Below, one piece after another: positions 55,034 to 64,000 of a stretch of DNA of 64,000 nt. The notes below the pieces were generated by a model. It was not told the origin of the DNA. It did no database searches and saw only the letters and a list, made by a program, of their open reading frames with translations. Every line of letters begins with the position of its first letter. The stretch's first letter is position 1. This DNA comes from Megaustenia siamemsis (lineage: Eukaryota; Mollusca; Gastropoda; Stylommatophora; Ariophantidae), in the NCBI GenBank assembly GCA_032433765.1, contig JAVIAB010000008.1, forward strand, positions 36,691,991 to 36,755,990. The letters are read 5' to 3'. The position numbers were made by a program, and so were the translations under genes.

Positions 55034-55332
55034 CAACAAAAGCGCAGGTAAAGGAGATACTTAAACCCGTCCCTAAGAGGAATACGACACATAGCACAGA
55101 GAACTGGAGAGAGGCGGGTCAGGTAACGCCGAGAGGGCGTTCGCCCCAAATCCAGCAGGGCCGAGTGCCCAAGGAACCTCAGATGGAGCAAACGGCTCAC
55201 ACATCTGAAGGATACGCCAAAGATGGCAAAGCTAAATCAACCAGAGACAAGAAACGCTCTCTCATTAAGAAGCGGAGCACTCCAAGACTGAAACTCTCAC
55301 TTAGTTAATGGAGAGAGAAAGCTGCCAGAGAT

Positions 55333-55533
55333 CATCATCATCAAGTACCGGGCCTACTGGCTTAGGTGATCATGTCTCTCCACAACTTTCGATCTCGGCA
55401 GCTATTTATAGTTTCTGTTGTTGACCTTCTGCCAAGCGAATCTCTTAAGCTGTCTGTTATTTTTTCTCTTTGCTTCCCTCTATCTCTTCGTCCCTCAATT
55501 TTTCCAGTTGTTACAATATACTCCAGTTGTTCT
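55333..55533 (-). mobile_element. LINE-A 3' fragment with target duplication
   Basis: Short 5'-truncated copy covering the complement of RDRKLWRDMIT to LEYIVTTGK. Flanked by ctgccagagat at 55322-55332 and 55534-55544, an 11-bp duplication. Confidence 0.87.
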
Positions 55534-56134
55534 CTGCCAGAGATGGCAAAGTTAAATCAACCAGAGACAAGAAACGCTCTATCATTAAGAAGCGGAGCAC
55601 TCCAAGACTGAAAATCTCAGTTAGTTAAGCTGAGAGAGAAATCTGCCGAAATGGCAAAATGAGCTACGTCAACCAAAGATCAGAGCTTAGATAAGCAATG
55701 GATACAAGATGAGTTGCATAACGAGCCAGAATAGCGATAGCAGTGGACGAGAAACAAAGAAGCGCTTGGAGAGAGAAACGCACTCTCCAGCACATTGAGA
55801 GAACAACATAACCAGTGAGATAAAGTAAGAATATTCACGCGAACAGTGGAACACCGATCAATGGATTACATTTTAGATTCCGAGATGTGAACATTTTGAG
55901 TTGTATACATGGATACATTTGTGAGTTATTGAGTTATTTTTGTGATTAGTGATTACTCGGCGTTTCAAACAGCCGAGTAGTTGGGACTTGTGTATTCCTT
56001 TGGACTTTTGTAATAAACAGAAATGGATGTTTTATTGCACCTTACAAATGTCCATTCTATATATATGTTATAGATACGATGTCTTACATAAAGAAGTGTT
56101 CAAGAGGGCAAGTTTGCCTAACAATACTCATAAC

Positions 56135-56450
56135 TGATGGCTTGCGCCAGGATCGGTGAACCAGAACCATCCAGACCCTGCTACACCTCTTCGTGGTGCC
56201 TCTAGAAACAGACTAACCTGTCTAGTCTGGCCAAACGAGCAGGGATCGAAGTGGGAAGACGAACCCGGTACACAAAAAAACGTCGGCTGAAATCGGATGT
56301 GTTGGGCCGAAAGGCGCAGATATCACAGTGTTACACTGCAAACTTCAACACAACGTAACTACGTCCACTTAACGTCCTTTTAAGGGCGGATGACGAGGAG
56401 GAAGTCTACGGTTCGTATCCTTTAGAATACCTCAAATCATCGGGCGAACG
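56135..56450 (+). repeat. Rep-E copy 2
   Basis: Same order as 22785-23265 (minus): atcggtgaaccagaaccatc, ctgtctagtctggccaaacg, atgtgttgggccgaaaggcg, aacgtccttttaagggcgga. It merges with a (CAT)n tract. Confidence 0.75.

Positions 56451-56494
<44 letters not shown>
56451..56494. repeat. (CAT)n microsatellite
   Basis: Perfect CAT triplets, about 14 copies. Confidence 0.96.
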
Positions 56495-56495
<1 letters not shown>

Positions 56496-56634
56496 AATAT
56501 TAACAGTACAAGAAACACGTGTAAGCGAAGCAATTCATCAAATCCACTATACGATTACGAAGCCATAAAACAAAGAGAATACTGAAATATTATTAATGAA
56601 CATATCGCCATAGAAATCGGCCAGATATTATTGT

Positions 56635-56725
56635 ATAAAGAAGGCCGTAGGCTGAAACGTCAGTATTTTGTTGTGTTCCTTTTCTGTAAAGCTGTCACCA
56701 TACCTTGGAGTGTGCGTCACTTCCC
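56635..56725 (+). mobile_element. Rep-H terminal repeat, partial copy
   Basis: gaaggccgtaggctgaaacg and tcagtattttgttgtgttcc match 53402-53480. The upstream ctgaag is absent. Confidence 0.6.
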
Positions 56726-57164
56726 ACTGCTGGCTCCATGTCACACGCCTACTTTCTTGGATGATAACCTATAGAGTGCAATACAATCTGAAACAAACAG
56801 GAGACTTTATAAAAGAATATGGAGTCCCCGTCTGAATGTCATTAAGATGGCAGATAGAAACTTCACCTTAAAAGGCTACCAAATTAGAATATTATAATGT
56901 TCACGTTCTCATGATGAAAAACATTTTTTGGGGGGTCTTGTTTCCAACATTAATAATATAAGCTCCCCCTTGATTTCGAAATCAACAGGCGAACTGGTAA
57001 AGCGTCAGTCGTAATTCTCAAAACTTGTAAAAAGGATATGGGAAGACCACAGCTATCTATAGTTTTACTCAGGTTTGCGGGCTAAGAGGAAAACCCCAGA
57101 ATCACCCAAAGTTTTTGATGTCTTAGCTATGCGAGCTATGACCTTATTAATACTATAGAAGGGG
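56726..57164. other. No assignable feature
   Basis: Unique AT-rich sequence; no domain recognised on either strand. Confidence 0.5.
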
Positions 57165-57345
57165 GACTGGTTGGTTTTGAGGCAAGACGCCGGTCTCGAG
57201 ACAGAGAGGTTGTGAGTTCAAATCTCAGCTGCACCAGTTGGCATTTTTATTTGTGATTTCTCTCTGCTGCAAGCACCCCTGGTCTCAACAGCGAGGCCCG
57301 TCGGCTTGAAACGTCAATTACTCATCGACGAAAACAAAATAAGTA
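57165..57345 (+). mobile_element. Candidate tRNA-like SINE with Rep-H-like tail
   Basis: gttgtgagttcaaatctcag followed by ctgcacca resembles a tRNA T arm and 3' CCA end, preceded by ccggtctcgagac as an anticodon-like loop. The D arm is poor. About 50 bases later gaggcccgtcggcttgaaac and gtcaa resemble the Rep-H core. Confidence 0.4.
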
Positions 57346-57559
57346 CTTTCGAAGGGGGAGTTATCTGTGTGTGCGGTGAGACACTCCTGTGCACACGGCT
57401 GCCATAGAAAAATGGATTAACACGCAAAATGTAGTTCCTTGTCTCTAAGGGACTTCGGCAGAGGTGACAGCTGGCGAACGCAACGAAAATAAAATACTAT
57501 AGATGGTTGTGTGTAAAACAATGCAATCACAGTTTACTACTCCAAGTTTACTAAGCTTG

Positions 57560-57740
57560 CATTCTCAATCCCGTGGCACAGAACACAGTGCAACGTTTTA
57601 ACAGGTATTCAAGCAGAGTGGATCTAACACTCTAATTGACTTTAATTATGATGTCAATTCACTTAAACAGACAGCTGTCTTCATGTGAGAGTCTGGAATC
57701 CTACTCTGATTGAGTCCTGATCGCAGAGAGACAGAATATC
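57560..57740 (+). repeat. Rep-E2 copy 2
   Basis: Matches 49920-50098 from cacagaacacagtgcaacgt to ttgagtcctgatcgcagaga, with a diverged middle. The stretches 57346-57559 and 57741-58044 show no feature. Confidence 0.75.
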
Positions 57741-58057
57741 CATTTACATGGCAGTGAAACATGGACAACGTAAGCTCATCAAGAACAGCAGCTCAAATCT
57801 ACGCAGCCTACGTAGAAGCCTAAAGCACCAGATGACCTGATCGTGTATTCAATATCGCTTGTTCTTATGACAACAAACAGAAACAGCATATATGACTAGA
57901 TAAATCGTTTGAGATGGCTGGAAAACTTACATGTATGGATGATGGCAGATTTCCATTATGAATTATGTATGGTGAGCTGGCGAAAGGTACGTGAACTATA
58001 TCGGTCGATAAGCACTCTGTTTTAAAGAAACAAAAATGCCGCTCAATGATACAGAGT

Positions 58058-58294
58058 AGGAGCCGCGATAGCTCAGTGGTTAGTGAACTGTACTACAAAG
58101 GACAAGGGGTAGGGTTCACCCAGCCTTAAATGGGTACCGGATTTTTTTTCTGGGAAAGTAAAGCAGCACGGGCGTAATACCGACCACATTACCCCAAAAA
58201 TCATGTGCTGAAGGTCTGTAAAATGTAGGGTCACTAACATCATATTTCCCTATACGCCACTTGGCGTGACGGAGGTACTTTACTACTTTTTTTT
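58058..58294 (+). mobile_element. SINE-1 copy lacking the B box
   Basis: Head gagccgcgatagctcagtgg; the text then reads ggggtagggttcacccagcc. About 25 bases between the two gggttc motifs, including the rest of the B box, are gone. Body and T tail are complete. Perfect 13-bp duplication aatgatacagagt at 58045-58057 and 58295-58307. The stretch 58308-58537 shows no feature. Confidence 0.93.
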
Positions 58295-58537
58295 AATGAT
58301 ACAGAGTGGCATGAAACCGATTAAAAGAGATAGCAAACGTGGCAAGAAATATAAAGACGTAAAAACAAAGACGTAGCAAAATCACCATTGTCTGCCTCTT
58401 TAACCAACTGCATATGTTCAATATGAGAGCAAGACTGTCATTCTAGAATAGAATCTTTCATTTATAACAAACAGTGTGTACGTACTTGAGCAAACTACTA
58501 TATCAGATCGATTAAGCTGCATAGAAAGTAGGCCTTT

Positions 58538-58985
58538 CATCATCAAGTACAATGCCTGCAGGCATGGGTGAAAATACATCTCCACAATTTTCGATTTCAA
58601 CAGCAATTTATAATTTCTGTTGTTGACCTTCTGCCAAGCCATTCTCTTAAGATGTGTGATATCTTTTCTCTTCGATTCCCTCTATCTCTTCGTCCCTCAA
58701 TTTTTCCAGTTGTCACAATATATTCCATCTATTCCCTTACCATTACATTGCCAAAAAATTATGATTGTTTCTTTCTAATATTGAATAATAGTTCTCTTTT
58801 TGCATTGACTTCTTTCAGATCATTTTTATTGCTTTTCGCAGCTGTCCATGATATTCTCAACATTCGTCTGTAAAACTACATTTCTATAAACTATAGCAAT
58901 TTTTCTGTCTGTTGTCCTATTGTCTATGATAAATATCTACATGTTAAGACTGTATCTACATAATAATTAAGAACTCTTAGTGAAG
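58538..58985 (-). mobile_element. LINE-A 3' fragment, diverged
   Basis: Begins with a short (CAT) tail and runs through the complement of the RDRKLW, LEYIVTTGKIE and MWFYRRMLR regions. It is more diverged than other LINE-A copies, so an older insertion. Confidence 0.83.
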
Positions 58986-58998
58986 CGATAAATATTTT

Positions 58999-61900
58999 CT
59001 AAGCTTTTGAAAATTAGAATTGCTATCAAATCATATTATCGTGATATGGATTTTAATAACGGGAGTACAAATATAAGAATACCAGAGCATCAAAGGATTG
59101 GTATATTACGCTCCTCCCGTTTTATGGATTAGGATAATAGAGTTCTCTTTAGTTTTTTTTTTTAATAGAATAATAAAGAACAGTTAAGAGAAGTAATAGT
59201 GTTGGATGTTTTGGAAATAGAAGTATCAAAACATATAATGCACGTACAAATTGGCGAAAGCAGTAGAAATATTAATCTAGTGTAATAAATATGTTGACAA
59301 GTTAAAATGTCTGAATAATAATGAAAGCAAAAATTAAGAAATGTAATGGTAAATCATTTGAAATTTTAAAAATAAACTGACAAAAAGACTGAGTGTCGAG
59401 TTGGCTGTGTGGTAGACATCATCAGCTTTAGGCTCTGTTGATAAATTGGTGATTAAGCCACACTGCCACGGCTCAGCCCGTTTAAATCTTCTCAAAGTGT
59501 AGGCATATACTTGCTTTATTAGATCACTGTGTCTTAATTTACATGATTTGTAATATCTAAAATTATCAAAGTTTTAGGGGAAGCAACTCACATTTCATCG
59601 CTCAACAATCTTTCGTTCGTCTACACAAGAAGATTGTCTACCCTTCCATAATTTGATTATAAGCAGTTGAAAATCAAATACCATGAAGAAGATATTTTTA
59701 AAAGGCGATGAAAACAAAGAGAATATTTCTTTCATCTGAAATAGCCACATGCAATGAATAGTAGGCGTAGCTGCACTCTATAACTATTGTCTCAGAAGCA
59801 ACATATTTTACTTAAGGCGACGCATATATTAATGTTACTAGCAATTATAACATTTCAAGTATTAACAAATAGTTGTAGTAATAAAAGAGGTCTAGAAAGA
59901 CTTTCAAAGAAATGGAATGGAAATATTGGAGATGGTAGTGGCAGGGTCTATATTTCTTTGCGATGTTTGAAGATTCAATACTACTGATAAAAACGGTAAT
60001 TATAGTTGTATTGTAAGTTGTAATAGAAAAAATTCTATGTCTCTGAAGATGATGCTGTGGTTATAATAAAAGTAAAAATGGCAGGATGTATTAATAAACA
60101 CTATCATTTGTTTAAATTGCAGAAGCAGCTGATTGTATATTGAGTAAAGCAAGTAGTTATTATAAATAGCAATAAAACTTACATATTCAACATTAACGAT
60201 CCTGAACAGGATCCTTGAAATTGTTAGTACATTTCTTGGTTCCGCAAAAAACAAATTTCTAAGCTATTGAAAACTAGAATTGCTGCCAAATCATATTATC
60301 ATAATATGGCTTTTAATAACGAGAGAACAAATATAAGAACACCAGAGCTTCAAAGGATTGATATATTACGTTCCTCCCGTTTTATGGATTAGGATAATAG
60401 AGTTCTCTTTAGTTTTTTTTTTTTTTTAAAGTATAATAAAGAACAGTTAAGAGAAGTAATAGTGCTGGATGTTTTGGAAATAGAAGTATCAAAACATATA
60501 ATGCACGTACAAATTGGCGAAAGCAGTAGAAATATTAATCTAGTGTAATAAATCTGTTGACAAGTTAAAATGTCTGAATAATAATGAAAGCAAAAATTAA
60601 GAAATGTAATGGTAAATCATTTGAAATTAAAAATTAAAAACTAACAAAAAGACTGAGTATCGAGTTAGCTGTGTGGTAGACATCATCAGCTTTAGGCTCT
60701 GTTGATAAATTGGTGATTAAGCCACACAGCCACGGCTCAGCCCGTTTAAATCTTCTCAAAGTGTAGGAATATACTTGCTTTATTAGATCACTGTGTCTTA
60801 ATTTACATGATTTGTAATATCTAAAATTATCAAAGTTTTAGGGGAAGCAACTCACATTTCATCGCACAACAATCTTTCGTTCGTCTACACAAGAAGATTG
60901 TCTACCCTTCCATAATTTGATTATGCAGTTGAAAATCAAATGCAATGAAGAAGATATTTTTTTTAAAGGGCGATGAAAAAAAAGAGAAAATTTCTTTCAT
61001 CTGAAATAGCCACATGCAATGAATAGTAGGCGTAGCTGCACTCTACAACTATTGTCTCAAAAGTAAAATATTTTACTTAAGGCACATATATTAATGTTAC
61101 TAGCAAATATAACATTTCAAGTATTAACAAATAGTTGTAGTAATAAAAGAGGTCTAGAAATACTGTCAATGATATGGAATAGAAATATTGGAGATGGTAG
61201 TGGCAGGGTCTATATTTCTTTGCGATGTTTGAAGATTCAATACTACTGATAAAAACGATAATTATAGTTGTATTGTAAGTTGTAATAGAAAAAGTTCTAT
61301 GTCTCTGAAGATGATGCTGTGGTTATAATAAAAGTAAAAATGGCAGGATGTATTAATAACCACGATCATTTGTTTAAATTGCAGAAGCAGCTGATTGTAT
61401 ATTGAGTAAAGCAAGTAGTTATTATAAATAACAATAAAACTTACATATTCAACATTAACGATCCTGAACAGGATCCTTGAAATTGTTAGTACATTTCTTG
61501 GTTCTGCAAAATAAGTTTTCTAACCTATTGAAAACTAGAATTGCTGCCAAATCATATTATCATAATATTGCTTTTAATAACGAGAGAACAAATATAAGAA
61601 CACCAGAGCTTCAAAGGATTGATATATTACGTTCCTCCCGTTTTATGGATTAGGATAATAGAGTTCTCTTTAGTTTTTTTTTTTTTATAATAATAAAGAA
61701 CAGTTAAGAGAAGTAATAGTGTTGGATGTTGTGGAAATAGAAGTATCAAAACATATAATGCACGTACAAATTGGCGAAAGCAGTAGAAATATTAATCTAG
61801 TGTAATAAATATGTTGACAAGTTAAAATGTCTGAATAATAATGAAAGCAAAAATTAAGAAATGTAATGGTAAATCATTTGAAATTTAAAAAAAAAAACTG

Positions 61901-63152
61901 ACAAAAAGACTGAGTATCGAGTTAGCTGTGTGGTAGACATCATCAGCTTTAGGCTCTGTTGATAAATTGGTGATTAAGCCACACTGCCACGGCTCAGCCC
62001 GTTTAAATCTTCTCAAAGTGTAGGCATATACTTGCTTTATTAGATCACTGTGTCTTAATTTACATGATTTGTAATATCTAAAATTAACAAAGTTTTAGGG
62101 GAAGCAACTCACATTTCATCGCTCAACAATCTTTCGTTCGTCTACACAAGAAGATTGTCTACCCTTCCATAATTTGATTATAAGCAGTTGAATATCAAAT
62201 ACAATGAAGAAGATATTTTAATAAGGCGATCAAATAAAAGAGAATATTTCTTTCATCTGAAATAGTCACATGCAATGAATAGTAGGCGTAGCTGCACTCT
62301 ACAACTATTGTCTCAGAAGTAAAATATTTTACTTAAGGCGCATATATTAATGTTACTAGCAAATATAACATTTCAAGTATTAACAAATAGTTGTAGTAAT
62401 AAAAAAGGTCTAGAAAGACTTTCAAAGAAATGGAATAGAAATATTGGAGATGGTAGTGGCAGGGTCTATATTTCTTTGCAATGTTTGAAGATTCAATACT
62501 ACTGATGAAAACGATAATTATAGTTGTATTGTAAGTTGTAGTAGAAAAAGTTCTATGTCTCTGAAGATGATGCTGTGTCTATAATAAAAGTAAAAATGGC
62601 AGGATGTATTAATAAACACTATCATTTGTTTAAATTGCAGAAGCAGCTGATTGTATATTGAGTAAAGCAAGTAGTTATTATAAATAGCAATAAAACTTAC
62701 ATATTCAACATTAACGATTCTGAACAGGATCCTTGACATAGTTAGTATATTTCTTGGTTCCGCAAAAAAAAAATGTCTAAGCTATTGAAAACTAGAATTG
62801 CTGCCAAATCATATTATCATAATATGGCTTTTAATAACGAGAGGACAAATATAAGAACACCAGAGCTTCAAAGGATTGATATATTACGCTCTTCCCGTTT
62901 TATTAATTAGGATAATAGAGTTTCTCCTTAGTTTTTTTCTTTATAGAAAAAAAGGAACAGTTAAGAGAAGTAATAGAATAATAATGAAATAAAATTAAGA
63001 AATGTAATGGTAAATCATTTGCAATTTTTTTTTTTTAACTGACAAAAAGACTGAGTGTCGAGTTAACTGTGTGGCATACATCATCAGCTTTAGGCTCTGA
63101 TGATGAATTGGTGATTAAGCCACACTGCCACGGCTTAGGCCGTTTAAATCTT
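58999..63152. repeat. Long tandem repeat, 1.26-kb unit, 3.3 copies
   Basis: Units begin at 58999, 60259, 61520 and 62777 (ctaagctattgaaaactaga or variants), spacing 1257-1261. The fourth unit is partial and has lost about 114 bases after aagagaagtaatag. Copies differ by scattered substitutions and homopolymer lengths. Each full unit contains a palindromic gatcctgaacaggatc and a stretch ggctgtgtggtagacatcat that faintly resembles a tRNA A box. A minus-strand open frame (LFRIVNVEYVSFIAIYNNYL) recurs in copies 1 and 3 but is hydrophobic AT-rich sequence with no domain; a gene is unlikely. Confidence 0.95.
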
Positions 63153-63154
63153 CT

Positions 63155-64000
63155 ATCTTCTTCTTATTTTCTCTTTCACTGATACCTAAAAGGTGTCGTG
63201 GTTTATATCATTTGTCGTTCTTGTGCTGCTCGAATTGTCTGAATTAGTGATTTTCCTTTGTTGTTACATGTCTCTGTCACTGCATCTATCCATCTTCTTC
63301 TGGGTCTTCCTCTTGGTCTTTTTCCATGCATTCTCGAGAAGAACGCCCTTGATGGTGATTGGTGAGGATTCATTCTGACCAGGTGGTCAAACCATTTAAG
63401 TTGCTGTTGTTCTATATATTCTTGGCAGGGTTTTGTTCCTACCATTTTTCTTATGGTTTCATTTGGTATTCTATCTCTTCTTGTGTTGTTTGTTACTTTT
63501 CTCAAGCATCGCATCTCACATGTATTGATCTTTCTTAAATGTGATTTAGAAAGGGTCCATGTTTGACTTTCATAGCACAAAGTTGGTATGAAGATGCTAT
63601 TTATCATTTGTTGTTTAACTGGCATAGAAATGTTTGCATGTCTTAACAATGGTGAAAGCTGGTATGTGACAGCATTTGCTTTTTGTATTCTAATGTCAAT
63701 TTCTCTGTCTAGTTTTCCATCTTCTGTGAACATTGTGCCTAAATACTTGAATTCCTCTACTTGTTTTATTTCTTTCTATTTGATCTTAATGTTTAATGGG
63801 TGTCTTAATTTGCTTATTCTCATAGCCTCTGTTTTTGCTGTGTTCATTTTCATACTGTAGTTTGTGCAGCTTTTATCTAGAGATGTTAAATGCTGTTGTA
63901 GCAGGTTTTCATCCTCATATATTAGGCATTGGTCATCTGCATTGGTCAAATCTTCTATAATAATTGATAAATGAAACATTGAGTCCATCAGATAAGTGAA
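63155..64000 (-). mobile_element. LINE-G fragment, runs off the window
   Basis: Minus strand, 5' to 3': LTNADDQCLIYEDENLLQ (catalytic YADD changed to NADD), MNTAKTEAMRISK, then an in-frame stop near 63776. It continues EFKYLGTMFTEDGKLDRE, PLLRHANISMPVKQQMINS, CYESQTWTLSKSHLRKI, QLKWFDHLVRMNP and GKRPRGRPRRRWIDAV. The ORF 63203-63733 is otherwise clean. RTE-type C-terminal order. The upstream part lies beyond 64000. Confidence 0.87.

Larger units (their letters stand above)
54960..56060 (+). mobile_element. Probable LTR relic with triple CRE-like enhancer
   Basis: 54990-55033 holds three 15-bp units, each with acgtcacc. At 55055 gatacttaaaccc may serve as a TATA region. Near the right end cttttgtaataaacagaaat provides a polyadenylation signal at about 56011. 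Promoter, leader and polyadenylation order fit an LTR, but TG...CA ends are not certain. An internal block starting ggcaaagctaaatcaacc (55216) is duplicated (from 55546) around a LINE-A insert. Confidence 0.4.

Noticed and set aside
60000..62739. Repeated hydrophobic minus-strand ORF in the 1.26-kb units as a gene family
   Set aside because: AT-rich sequence, frame not kept in every copy, and no recognisable domain.

Overview
This window looks like repeat-dense animal genomic DNA with no recognisable host gene. AT-rich sequence, many 5'-truncated LINEs, tRNA-derived SINEs with Pol III boxes, hAT elements, LTR relics and long minisatellites all point to a metazoan. The LINE and SINE types remind me of molluscs, perhaps a heterobranch gastropod, but that is recollection and not proof. 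Names such as RTE-1, LINE-A, A2, B, C, D, F, G, SINE-1, Rep-X, Rep-E and Rep-H are local labels used here only.

Layout. 1-4 kb: an RTE-type LINE (RTE-1), LINE-A2 and LINE-A remnants, a SINE-1 insertion and two minisatellites. 4-8.7 kb: SINE-1, unclassified Rep-X with an 18-copy 20-bp array, a 29-bp array, LINE-A and a 45-bp array. 8.7-10.4 kb: a hAT transposon inside a TATG microsatellite. 11-17.6 kb: LINE-D, B and C relics, a possible LTR, a 28-bp array and SINE fragments. 18-23.8 kb: LINE-A2, SINE-1, a 93-bp array, a trinucleotide tract, Rep-E and Rep-X. 23.8-27.9 kb: an apparently complete Ingi-like LINE with one intact 1277-codon ORF, a 12-bp target-site duplication and a probable HDV-like ribozyme at its exact 5' end. 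28-36 kb: SINE-1, LINE-A, LINE-A2 split by a 1.2-kb solo LTR, then LINE-B. 37-43 kb: a second tRNA-headed SINE, LINE-F split by a near-identical second copy of RTE-1, and LINE-A. 43-47.8 kb: a 4.7-kb minisatellite grown inside one SINE-1 copy. 48-58 kb: mixed LINE, SINE, hAT, LTR and Rep-H/Rep-E relics. 59-63.15 kb: 3.3 tandem copies of a 1.26-kb unit. 63.15-64 kb: LINE-G.

The only intact protein machinery is the Ingi-like endonuclease/reverse transcriptase/RNase H protein; RTE-1 copy 2 keeps an open but 5'-truncated ORF. SINE-1 must borrow a LINE machinery, and its 11-13 bp target-site duplications fit that.

The most interesting theme is repeated birth of minisatellites inside transposable elements. 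At least five arrays (43.1-47.8, 3.56-4.01, 12.27-12.49, 5.0-5.36 and 15.89-16.39 kb) can be traced to a single-copy segment of a flanking or paralogous element.
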